A DNA stretch of 7,451 nucleotides from Deltaproteobacteria bacterium. GTDB taxonomy: Bacteria > Desulfobacterota > Desulfobacteria > Desulfobacterales > SURF-15. Of this stretch, positions 1 to 6,766 are shown piece after piece. Made by a program: the position numbers and the translations under genes. Position 1 is the first letter of the stretch, and each line of letters starts with the position of its first letter. The notes below the pieces were generated by a model. The model had not been told where the DNA came from. It searched no databases and saw nothing but the letters and a program-made list of their open reading frames with translations. Location: NCBI GenBank assembly GCA_024644775.1, contig JAHEHB010000278.1:1-7451 (forward strand), written 5' to 3'.

Positions 1-8
1 AAACAAAG

Positions 9-83
9 ATCCCGTTTCAGCGGGGATGCTGGATTCTGATGATTGTCGGGGCGAAGTGGAAATCTCGCTTTATCGGGGATGCT
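9..83. repeat. Short direct repeat and small hairpin, possible intergenic repeat remnant
   Basis: The 10-mer cggggatgct occurs at 21-30 and again at 74-83. Just before the first copy, atccc (9-13) can pair with gggat (23-27), giving a small hairpin of the form often found in dispersed intergenic repeats. No reading frame of note crosses this stretch. It may be the 3' flank of a gene to the left of the window or a degenerate repeat. The sequence does not decide between these. Confidence 0.35.
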
Positions 84-111
84 TGATAGTTTTATTTTTT
101 TCCCATATAGA
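83..111 (+). promoter_or_regulatory. Possible sigma-70 promoter for the acyltransferase-hydrolase gene
   Basis: TTGATA (83-88) lies 17 nt before TATAGA (106-111). This matches 5 of 6 and 4 of 6 consensus bases, and TAGAAT at 108-113 is an alternative -10 box with a longer spacer. Transcription would start near 118 and leave a leader of about 90 nt before the ATG at 207. The local sequence is AT-rich, so a chance match is possible. Confidence 0.35.
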
Positions 112-206
112 ATAACGATGTGGGGCAAATATTCCGATTTTCATCTTTCCGATATCGATACCCCCATTTAACTGATTGTGAAATTTTGACGATACCATAA
201 GAATAG

Positions 207-2375
207 ATGAATCCGATTGCATATCGTACCACCGGACTGTTTATAAAAACAATTTCTGCGTTTTCAAAAGTCCGATTCAATATCCATGGGGAGGAGAATA
301 TTCCCAATGGGTCCATCATATTTGTCATCAACCATTTTACAAGAATCGAAACGCTTCTGCTGCCTTACCATATTTACCGACTCACCGGTATCCCGACGTG
401 GTCTCTTGCGGATGATAATTTGTTTAAGGGGGCTGTGGCTCGATTTCTCGATTCAGTGGGCGCGATTTCCATCAGAAATCCGGATAGGGACCGCTTAGTC
501 GTAAAAACGCTTCTGACCGGAGAGGCTCTGTGGATTCTTTTCCCGGAAGGTCGAATGGTAAAGAGCAAAAAGATATTTGATAAAGGCCGGTTTATGATAT
601 TTTACGCTGGCGGAAAACGACCGCCGCACACGGGGGCGGCTACCTTGGCCCTTCGCACGGAGTTTTACCGACAGCGACTTAAGGAGATGATGCATGCAAA
701 ACCGGAAGAATCGAATCGAATCAAAGACATTTTGGAGATAAACGATATTGAACCGGTTTTTGAAAAAACAACCTACATTGTTCCCATAAACGTGACCTAT
801 TTCCCTTTGCGTAGTAAAGAGAACATATTGAACATCCTGGCGGATCATCTTGTGGATACGGTACCGGAGCGATTTAAAGAAGAGATTATGACCGAAGGAA
901 CGATGTTGCTTTCCGGAGTGGATATCGATATGCGGATTGGTCCGCCGATTAATGCCAAAGACTACCTTAGGCTCTCCACTGTGGAAAGGGATATCAAGAC
1001 AACAGATAAAATTGATTTTGATGACCCCATCCCCTCGCGGCGTGATATGCGGAAATCAGCCCTTTTACTGATGCAGCGATATATGTCTGCCATCTATAAT
1101 ATGACGACTGTCAATCACGATCACCTCTTTGCATCGATTCTTCGAATGGTTCCCCAACGCCGTATTCATACCTATGAATTGAGACAAAGAGTATTTCTCG
1201 CGGCATCGAATGGTTTGGTGCGTTTGGGAATTCATTATCACTCCAATCTCAACGGTAATCAAATTGACCTTCTAACAGACGATCGATTCAGCCGATTTAA
1301 GGATTTTGTAACACTGGCCGTCGAGAAGAAAGTCGTCAAGCAAAGAGGGAAAACACTCGTAAAAGATCCCCTTCGTTTTTCTTTTTCTTTCGATTTTCAC
1401 AAAATTCGTATTGCAAATCCCATTGCCGTGATCGCAAACGAGGTGGAACCCCTACGATTGCTTCAGCGCTATCTCAGGCGAATTTCCTGGATGCCCCGGT
1501 TTTGGTTGCGCCGAAAAATTGCACACCGTCTTATTCAAAGGGCCATAGTTGAATACCACACAGATTATCATACCTTTTTTCTCCGCGGGGAGTCCAAGAA
1601 ACAAACCGTTGGCATGCCGTATCTGATCAAAGGAAAATCGCGTAACGTTGGGGTTCTCCTTATTCATGGATATTTGGCTGCACCGATAGAGGTAAAAGAA
1701 CTCGCTGAGCGCCTGAGCCACAGAGGCATTTGGGTTTTCGTTCCTCGACTGAAGGGACATGGCACGTCTCCAGAAGACCTTGCCACTCGATCCTACGCGG
1801 ATTGGGTGGAATCGGTAAATCTCGGCTATGCAATTATCCGCAATCAATGCGAACGGATCGTTGTGGGAGGTTTTTCCACCGGTGCGGGGCTCGCACTTGA
1901 TTTGGCGACCCGAATCGATGACGTCGCGGGAGTATTTGCGGTTTGCCCTCCCATGCAACTTCATGACTTGTCCACCCGGTTTGTCCCTGCAGTGGATGTT
2001 TGGAATCGGCTCATGCGACGGGTACAATTGAACGGCGCAAAGATAGAATTTGTGGAAAACCACCCTGAAAATCCACGAATTAACTATATTCGAAATCCAA
2101 TATCCGGTGTCAGAGAGCTGGAACGGCTGATGGATTCCTTAAAGCCCAAACTATCATCGCTAAAAATGCCCGCATTGATTATTCAATCTTCAGGAGATCC
2201 TGTGGTTGACCCGAAGGGCTCAAAAAGAATATTTGAACGGCTGGGTTCGGAAAACAAACAATACATCACGTTTGATTTTGATCGCCATGGAATTTTGCTT
2301 GGAGAGGGTGCAGATAGGGTTCACCGGGTCATTGGCGATTTTGTCAATGGCTTGGAACAAGAAGTTCAAGGATAA
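207..2375 (+). CDS. Fused PlsC/PlsB-type acyltransferase and alpha/beta hydrolase (lipase-like), 722 aa
   Basis: This is a bifunctional lipid-enzyme candidate. Residues about 25-250 form a glycerophospholipid acyltransferase domain: the H43-X4-E48 motif (usually HX4D), the substrate-binding FPEG at 112-115, and the hydrophobic VPINVTYFP strand at 192-200. Residues about 270-450 are a helical region resembling the C-terminal part of PlsB-like acyltransferases. Residues about 475-720 form an alpha/beta hydrolase of the monoacylglycerol-lipase/serine-aminopeptidase (S33) type: LIHGY at 485-489 (oxyanion region), nucleophile elbow G-F-S557-T-G, likely acid D664 in SSGDPVVD, and likely catalytic H694. 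No signal peptide is visible. The start is well constrained, because an in-frame TAG (204-206) directly precedes the ATG, although the Shine-Dalgarno is weak. An acyl acceptor of glycerophosphate or lysophospholipid type for the N-terminal half, and an acyl ester substrate for the C-terminal half, are inferred from family only. The domain calls are firm; the pathway is not. Confidence 0.88.
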   Translation: MNPIAYRTTGLFIKTISAFSKVRFNIHGEENIPNGSIIFVINHFTRIETLLLPYHIYRLTGIPTWSLADDNLFKGAVARFLDSVGAISIRNPDRDRLVVKTLLTGEALWILFPEGRMVKSKKIFDKGRFMIFYAGGKRPPHTGAATLALRTEFYRQRLKEMMHAKPEESNRIKDILEINDIEPVFEKTTYIVPINVTYFPLRSKENILNILADHLVDTVPERFKEEIMTEGTMLLSGVDIDMRIGPPINAKDYLRLSTVERDIKTTDKIDFDDPIPSRRDMRKSALLLMQRYMSAIYNMTTVNHDHLFASILRMVPQRRIHTYELRQRVFLAASNGLVRLGIHYHSNLNGNQIDLLTDDRFSRFKDFVTLAVEKKVVKQRGKTLVKDPLRFSFSFDFHKIRIANPIAVIANEVEPLRLLQRYLRRISWMPRFWLRRKIAHRLIQRAIVEYHTDYHTFFLRGESKKQTVGMPYLIKGKSRNVGVLLIHGYLAAPIEVKELAERLSHRGIWVFVPRLKGHGTSPEDLATRSYADWVESVNLGYAIIRNQCERIVVGGFSTGAGLALDLATRIDDVAGVFAVCPPMQLHDLSTRFVPAVDVWNRLMRRVQLNGAKIEFVENHPENPRINYIRNPISGVRELERLMDSLKPKLSSLKMPALIIQSSGDPVVDPKGSKRIFERLGSENKQYITFDFDRHGILLGEGADRVHRVIGDFVNGLEQEVQG

Positions 2376-2412
2376 AGGTTCAAGATTCAAGGTTAAAGGA
2401 CAAAGGACAGAA
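2364..2412. repeat. Heptanucleotide tandem repeat, consensus about gttcaag
   Basis: Seven consecutive 7-nt units can be read from 2364: gttcaag, gataaag, gttcaag, attcaag, gttaaag, gacaaag, gacagaa. The array starts inside the fusion gene and supplies its last two sense codons and the stop codon (2373-2375). Degenerate heptamer arrays are known from several bacterial groups, the STRR sequences of cyanobacteria being the classic case. Unit identity decays to the right, which suggests an old, no longer expanding array. Confidence 0.7.
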
Positions 2413-2615
2413 ATTTGAATTTTGAAATCTTCAAATATTGATCAAGATCCTGAATGCCCGGCATAACCGCATAATTCTTCGGGTGAAACGCCATTGTAAC
2501 CAAGATGAAAACAGGATTCCCTGAGGCGTGAGCAAATACAAGTAAGGTTTGATATCGGATGTTTGAAAACAAATGAAATCAAATTGCGGAGCGGAGCGAC
2601 ATCATTAATCGATGT
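2393..2615 (-). other. Gene-poor block with two overlapping coding-like minus-strand frames
   Basis: The convergent gap 2376-2722 holds no gene I can recognise. On the minus strand one frame is open from 2578 down to a stop at 2393 (61 codons, including the segment MAFHPKNYAVMPGIQ). A second frame is open from 2615 down to a stop at 2442 (57 codons, ending in the segment SPEELCGYAGHSGS). Neither has a ribosome binding site ahead of a start codon; the only ATG in the first frame (2494) would give 33 aa ending in repeat-derived residues. This suggests a dispersed DNA repeat or a decayed gene fragment rather than a live gene. Confidence 0.3.
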
Positions 2616-2636
2616 TCAATCCGTCTGAGGCGGATT
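2599..2636. other. Two adjacent small hairpins in the convergent intergenic region
   Basis: The first stem pairs acatc (2599-2603) with gatgt (2611-2615). The second pairs aatccgtc (2618-2625) with ggcggatt (2629-2636) around a 3-nt loop, with one G-U pair in the plus-strand RNA. They lie between two convergent genes, where a terminator is expected. However, no T-run follows on either strand, so a rho-independent terminator call is not justified. Confidence 0.3.
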
Positions 2637-2722
2637 CGATATTCCGGCTGTTCAATTTAGGACGTTCATTTTCAAATTAGCGCTTATGGGACAGCGTCTC
2701 TTGTTCAAATTGCCTCCTGAAG

Positions 2723-3424
2723 CTATTCTTTCCCCCGAACCATCAGCGTCGATGGATCCAGAAGCAATTCAGCCTCTCCCGATGGCAATTTACCCCCTTT
2801 CAAATAGTTGACATGTATTTCTGAACCAACCGGTTTTAGTTCTATTGCCACTTCAAAAAGATCAGAAACGGCTCGCAGCGGTGCTGGGATTCCATTGGGA
2901 CCCGGGGCCTCATGGCGATGGGTGCGTACCGTAAACCATCCGCATATTCCATTTCTTCGCAATAGCGCCTTTAAATCTGAAAGATGCGCTTGCCGGTGAT
3001 TATCGAGACGAAGCCCATCCACCATGACTATTTTTGGGAAAAATACGTTTTGTTTCGTTAAATCGGCCAATCGCTCTTGCAGGATCGGTACGGCAAAGCC
3101 TTCCACCTTGAATGTCATAATGAACCGACGGGGAAGCAGCGTTTCCCAATTTTCTTTCATTTGTTTTTTGTCCCAATTCGATGCGATATTTCTAAATACT
3201 TCTTCGTACCAGAGGCAAACTTTATCAACCGGATCGTTTAAACTGATATGAAGAACATTAATTTCTCGGAGCAAGTAATCCAAAGCGATTTGTATGAGAA
3301 ATGAGGTCTTGCCCACCCCTGCACGGGCGAGAATCGCACCAAATCCGCCTTTAGGCAGGATCTCTTCAGTACTCTGTCCTAAGTGTCTCAGTGGATTTTG
3401 GAAGATTACATCGTTATTCTCCAT
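2723..3424 (-). CDS. RecA/KaiC-like P-loop ATPase of unknown function, downstream of fusA
   Basis: This is a 233-aa cytoplasmic protein with one RecA-like nucleotide-binding core. The Walker A loop is A33-RAGVG-K39-T40, with alanine where the first glycycine-position residue (glycine) is usual. It is followed by a helix (SFLIQIALDYLL) of the kind seen in KaiC, RadA and DnaB. Walker B is the hydrophobic strand IVMVD ending in D136. There is no zinc finger, Lon-type domain or second ATPase domain, so it is neither RadA nor a two-domain KaiC. Residues 167-172 (RTHRHE) and the acidic C-terminal part have no assignment. The ATG is supported by AAAGG(A) at 3435-3440 on the minus strand, about 10 nt upstream. 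It begins 22 nt after the fusA stop, so co-transcription is likely. A role linked to translation or the ribosome is a guess from context only. Confidence 0.78.
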   Translation of the reverse strand: MENNDVIFQNPLRHLGQSTEEILPKGGFGAILARAGVGKTSFLIQIALDYLLREINVLHISLNDPVDKVCLWYEEVFRNIASNWDKKQMKENWETLLPRRFIMTFKVEGFAVPILQERLADLTKQNVFFPKIVMVDGLRLDNHRQAHLSDLKALLRRNGICGWFTVRTHRHEAPGPNGIPAPLRAVSDLFEVAIELKPVGSEIHVNYLKGGKLPSGEAELLLDPSTLMVRGKE

Positions 3425-3434
3425 TATTGTGATT

Positions 3435-3440
3435 CCTTTC
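3435..3440 (-). promoter_or_regulatory. Ribosome binding site of the fusA-linked ATPase
   Basis: On the minus strand gaaagg lies 10 nt before the ATG at 3424, inside the 22-nt gap after the fusA stop codon. It supports independent initiation in a shared transcript. Confidence 0.6.
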
Positions 3441-3446
3441 GTCTAA

Positions 3447-5534
3447 TTATGCCACAGCCTTTTTCTCTTCCAGAGCCTTCTTGTGTAATTCTTCTGCGAT
3501 ACGTCTTGGTACCGTTTTGTAGATAGAAAACTCCATTGTAAATTGTGCCTTCCCCTGGGTCAGTGATCTGAGAACGGTTGAATACCCAAACATCTCTGCA
3601 AGGGGCACCTGAGCTTCAATAACCGCTTGGACACCCTCGTCCTGCGATCCAACAACCATTCCTCGACGCTGATTCAAAGACCCCATCACCGCGCCCTGAA
3701 ATTCAGTCGGGGTCTCCACCACAACTTTCATAATCGGCTCATGAATGACGGGAGATGCTTTTTCATACCCCTGTTTAAAGGCATTGCGGGCAGCCGCTCG
3801 AAATGCCATATCCGATGAATCAACCGAATGGGATGCACCGTCGTTTATGACGATTTTTATACCGGTAACCGGAAAATTCATCCGGGGACCTTTTTCCAGA
3901 CAACTTCTGAAACCTTTCTCACATGCAGGGATAAATTGGATGGGAATTGCGCCCCTGGTTACCCGATTTTCAAATTCAAATTCTTGATTGGTGGCCGGTT
4001 CCATATATCCCGCCACCCGGCCGAATTGACCGGCTCCCCCGGTCTGTTTTTTATGCGTGTAGTCGAATTCTGCTCTCCGTGTAATGGTCTCGCGATAGGA
4101 TACCTGTGGTATACCGATGGTTACATCTGCCTGGTATTCCCGACGCATGCGTTCGATATAAATTTCAAGATGAAGCTCCCCCATGCCGGAAATGATGGTT
4201 TCGCCGGTTTCTTCATCTACAAGTGATTTAAATGTCGGATCTTCCTTCATAAATCGGTTGATTGCCTTGGATAGGTTCATTTGAGCCTTGTGATCCTTTG
4301 GTGCGATGGCCAGCGAGATCACAGGATCCGGTACATGCATCGATGTCATGGTTACGCGAATGTCCGACCCAACAAAGGTATCACCGGAAGCGCAGTCGAT
4401 GCCAAAAAGAGCCCCAATATACCCAGCAGGGATCATCTGAATATCTTCCATTTGGTCGGCGTGCATTCGAACCACTCGACCGACCTTGACTTTTTTTCCG
4501 GTTCGTACATTAAAGATGGTGTCTCCCTTGACGAGTGTTCCCTGATAAATCCTTAGGTAAGTGAGTTGCCCATACGAGCCATCTTCAAGCTTAAAAGCAA
4601 GGGCGACGAGCGGTTTTTCCGGCTCGCAAATCAGGGAAACGGGAGATTCGTTTTGATCTAAATCAAGCGCTTCATTGGTTACATCGCGTGGGCACGGCAG
4701 CAATTGGGTTACTGCGTTAAGAAGCGGTTGAACCCCTTTGTTTTTGTAGGCAGATCCCATAAATACGGGTGTCAGTTCACGGGCCAATACCCCTTTTCGA
4801 ACAGCGTTAAGCAAAAGGTCGTTGGAGACCTCTTTGTCCTCTAAAACCATTTCGGTCAGTTCATCTGAAAACATCGTCGCCGCATCGATGAGTGCATCTC
4901 TGAGAGTGTTTGCCTCGGAAACAAGTCGTTCAGGGATTTCTTCAACTCGCATCACCTCTCCGTTGCTTCCGTCAAAATAGAGTGCTTTCATCGATATTAG
5001 ATCCACAACCCCCAAAAACGCTGCCTCCAATCCGATTGGAAGTTGCAGGGTTACTGCTTTGTGACCGAGTTTCTCTTTAAGTTGCGCGATGACTCGAAAT
5101 GGATTTGCGCCACTTCTGTCGCATTTATTGACAAACGCAATGCACGGTACGTTGTACCGTTTCATTTGCTGGTCTACGGTGATGGATTGAGATTGAACCC
5201 CGCCGACAGCGCAAAGAACAAGTATTGCACCGTCGAGCACTCTCAACGAACGCTCCACCTCAATGGTGAAATCGACATGACCGGGCGTGTCAATAATGTT
5301 GATCTCATGTCCTTTCCATTCACAATAGGTCGCGGCGGACGTGATGGTAATCCCACGTTCTTTTTCAAGCTCCATTGAATCCATGGTGGCTCCGATGCCA
5401 TCTTTGCCCTTTACGTCGTGCATGGTGTGGATTCTCTGCGTATAAAACAGTATTCGCTCTGTCAGTGTTGTTTTACCAGAGTCGATATGCGCGCTGATGC
5501 CGATATTTCTTACCGCTTCAATCGATTGAATCAT
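3447..5534 (-). CDS. fusA: Elongation factor G, mitochondrial-EFG1-like (spdEFG1 type), 695 aa
   Basis: EF-G is the GTPase that drives tRNA-mRNA translocation on the ribosome. All five G motifs are present: AHIDSGKT (15-22), the RGITI switch region (60-64), DTPGH (82-86), NKCD (136-139) and GSA (260-262). Domain II follows (about 305-390), then domain III with GMGELHLE (450-457), domain IV with [13 protein letters not shown] (493-505), and domain V to the end. Length is normal. The segments [29 protein letters not shown] and [12 protein letters not shown] resemble mitochondrial EFG1 more than E. coli EF-G, which has AHIDAGKT; this points to the spdEFG1 subfamily. The frame is open to an ATG at 5579, but the ATG at 5534 is preferred: GAGGAA (5541-5546) sits 6 nt upstream and the protein then begins [13 protein letters not shown], as the family does. 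A P-loop ATPase gene follows in the same transcript. Confidence 0.96.
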   Translation of the reverse strand: MIQSIEAVRNIGISAHIDSGKTTLTERILFYTQRIHTMHDVKGKDGIGATMDSMELEKERGITITSAATYCEWKGHEINIIDTPGHVDFTIEVERSLRVLDGAILVLCAVGGVQSQSITVDQQMKRYNVPCIAFVNKCDRSGANPFRVIAQLKEKLGHKAVTLQLPIGLEAAFLGVVDLISMKALYFDGSNGEVMRVEEIPERLVSEANTLRDALIDAATMFSDELTEMVLEDKEVSNDLLLNAVRKGVLARELTPVFMGSAYKNKGVQPLLNAVTQLLPCPRDVTNEALDLDQNESPVSLICEPEKPLVALAFKLEDGSYGQLTYLRIYQGTLVKGDTIFNVRTGKKVKVGRVVRMHADQMEDIQMIPAGYIGALFGIDCASGDTFVGSDIRVTMTSMHVPDPVISLAIAPKDHKAQMNLSKAINRFMKEDPTFKSLVDEETGETIISGMGELHLEIYIERMRREYQADVTIGIPQVSYRETITRRAEFDYTHKKQTGGAGQFGRVAGYMEPATNQEFEFENRVTRGAIPIQFIPACEKGFRSCLEKGPRMNFPVTGIKIVINDGASHSVDSSDMAFRAAARNAFKQGYEKASPVIHEPIMKVVVETPTEFQGAVMGSLNQRRGMVVGSQDEGVQAVIEAQVPLAEMFGYSTVLRSLTQGKAQFTMEFSIYKTVPRRIAEELHKKALEEKKAVA

Positions 5535-5540
5535 ACTCAT

Positions 5541-5546
5541 TTCCTC
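5541..5546 (-). promoter_or_regulatory. Ribosome binding site that decides the fusA start
   Basis: GAGGAA on the minus strand lies 6 nt before the ATG at 5534 and directly abuts the ATG at 5540, which is too close to use. The longer frame's ATG at 5579 has no such site near it. Confidence 0.8.
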
Positions 5547-5603
5547 AAAAAACCCCCAACGCGACGTCAGGGGATCCATAGTCCTAATTTTTACAAATCC
5601 ATT

Positions 5604-5631
5604 AAAATAACCATTTTAACATGCATGTCAA
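5604..5631 (-). promoter_or_regulatory. Sigma-70 type promoter for fusA and the linked ATPase
   Basis: Read on the minus strand, a perfect TTGACA (5626-5631) is followed after 16 nt by TATTTT (5604-5609, 4 of 6 consensus bases). Transcription would start near 5597, giving a leader of about 60 nt before the preferred fusA start. The position is right and the -35 box is perfect; the -10 box is only fair. Confidence 0.6.
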
Positions 5632-5715
5632 GACAGGCAGCTGCTGCAACACGGTAACGTCGAAGTAGATTATAATCCAGCCAGGTGAAAGCAATCTGAT
5701 TCTTCGAATGCAGCC

Positions 5716-5912
5716 TAAAAATCCCAAATTTCAATACTCAATTTCCAAACAATATTCAAATTCCAATATCCAACACGCGGCGCAAGCGCCTGCGCTGCGA
5801 ATGATCGAAATATTCTAATGAGTTATATGGCATCTCCTGGCTGATCTGAATGTTTTGAATTTTGGTCATTGATTTTTATTTGGTATTTGTATTTTGTTGC
5901 TTGGAATTTCCA
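5716..5912. repeat. AT-rich inverted-arm repeat region between smr and fusA
   Basis: Most of the gene-free stretch 5632-6024 is this region. The left arm (about 5716-5772) is made of caaattcc-like words and the right arm (about 5849-5912) of their complements. For example aaattccaa (5758-5766) is the exact inverse complement of ttggaattt (5901-5909). The rest of the arms match only loosely. Between them lies a core of about 75 nt with a GC-rich hairpin. The pattern resembles degenerate dispersed intergenic repeats. No transposase gene or target-site duplication was seen. From 5913 to 6024 I see nothing further. Confidence 0.5.
5776..5799 (+). other. GC-rich stem-loop inside the AT-rich repeat
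   Basis: CGCGGCGC (5776-5783) pairs over all 8 bp with GCGCTGCG (5792-5799), counting one G-U pair in plus-strand RNA, around an 8-nt loop. It is sharply GC-rich against AT-rich flanks. On the minus strand it lies about 225 nt past the smr stop and could help end that transcript, but the stem there has an A-C mismatch and only a loosely T-rich tail. Confidence 0.45.
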
Positions 5913-6024
5913 TGATTCCGAAAAACAATTGAATTTAAACATATCCAAGTAATTACGTGTCTAAATGACGTGATCCTGTCTACTGCTGGGCAAACGCATC
6001 CGGCCGCGAAGTCGCAGGAATTGA

Positions 6025-6741
6025 CTATTTCCGGAGACAAGCGTTGGTCTTTTTTCGAAAACGTTTGGTGAGGGGACGATTTCTGAGCAGCACGTACGTT
6101 GCGCCGGCACCGCCGTCACAAGATCTTGCACTTGAAAAAGCAATGACCCATCTTCGCCAAAATCCGCTAGTGAGCCATTCATACACCTTTGTTTTTAAAA
6201 TAGGTTTGAAAGGTGAGGAAAGACCTCTACCGTGAACGATTAGAACGGCGCGCATTCCTGTCTGGATCGATGTTTTTAGAAACCCTTCAAATGCTTCCTG
6301 CGCACGCTCCACGGTGAATCCATGAAGATCGATATGCGCCTGGATCGAAAAATCTCCGCGATGAAGGCGTTTTGTTATTTCCGGATGGGCATGGTATCCA
6401 GTGCCTTCGATATATTCCGGAGTTTGAGCGACCACAAACCCCCTACCGTGTTTAACTAGATTTTCGAGTTGTGTGAGTGTTTCCGAATCAGGGTTTTTTT
6501 CCAGTTCCATTGGTAATCTGGCCCTGGGTTCGATTTCTGCCCTTAGGTTCCCCGGAAGGGGGGTTACATCCGCCATGGCATCCCTGAAAATTTGCTCTTC
6601 TGTTTCGGGTCTCACCGCTTTATCTTCGCTGCATTGCCTGTTGGGGGAACGGGGCGGATGAAACGGAAATGCCTCTTTTTCCAGCAGCGTTTTTAGCTGT
6701 TTGAAAGATTTGAGCGTCAGCGAAAACTCGGTAGGTTTCAT
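6025..6741 (-). CDS. Smr-domain protein (MutS2 C-terminal-like nuclease domain), 238 aa
   Basis: Smr domains are small nucleic-acid-binding or endonuclease modules found at the C-terminus of MutS2 and in stand-alone proteins. Here residues about 135-222 form the domain: the DLHG motif at 138-141 (DLHGFTVERA), VHGRG at 169-173, and the closing SARSCDGGAGATYVLLR segment (204-220). The N-terminal half (1-130) is charged, proline-containing and probably flexible, with no recognisable domain; there is no MutS ATPase, so this is not MutS2 itself. The frame stays open upstream to 6900, but the ATG at 6741 is clearly right because AAGGAGGT (6746-6753) lies 4 nt ahead. It follows the Nudix gene by 25 nt on the same strand, so the two probably share a promoter. 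Its nucleic-acid target is unknown. Confidence 0.88.
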   Translation of the reverse strand: MKPTEFSLTLKSFKQLKTLLEKEAFPFHPPRSPNRQCSEDKAVRPETEEQIFRDAMADVTPLPGNLRAEIEPRARLPMELEKNPDSETLTQLENLVKHGRGFVVAQTPEYIEGTGYHAHPEITKRLHRGDFSIQAHIDLHGFTVERAQEAFEGFLKTSIQTGMRAVLIVHGRGLSSPFKPILKTKVYEWLTSGFWRRWVIAFSSARSCDGGAGATYVLLRNRPLTKRFRKKTNACLRK

Positions 6742-6745
6742 CGGC

Positions 6746-6753
6746 ACCTCCTT
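6746..6753 (-). promoter_or_regulatory. Strong ribosome binding site that decides the smr start
   Basis: A full AAGGAGGT on the minus strand, 4 nt before the ATG at 6741. It rules out the longer frame from 6900, whose first 53 codons would overlap the end of the Nudix gene. Confidence 0.88.
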
Positions 6754-6766
6754 GCCGACATGGCGT

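Noticed and set aside
92..331. 79-codon minus-strand frame at the left
   Set aside because: It is antisense to the start of the acyltransferase domain and its promoter region, with no domain and no ribosome binding site.
1452..2063. 203-codon open frame on the minus strand
   Set aside because: It lies fully antisense to the hydrolase half of the fusion gene, shows no recognisable domain, and is a shadow of that strongly supported frame.
2364..2412. CRISPR-like array
   Set aside because: The repeat unit is only 7 nt with no spacers, so it is a simple tandem repeat and not a CRISPR.
5591..5737. 48-codon minus-strand open frame ahead of fusA (contains FTWLDYNLLRRYRVAAAACLD)
   Set aside because: It has no good start codon or ribosome binding site and passes through the fusA promoter boxes; a leader peptide is possible but unsupported.
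5961..6182. 73-codon minus-strand frame overlapping the end of smr
   Set aside because: It is the other-frame reading of the conserved Smr C-terminal segment, which is clearly coded in the 6025-6741 frame; no ribosome binding site.
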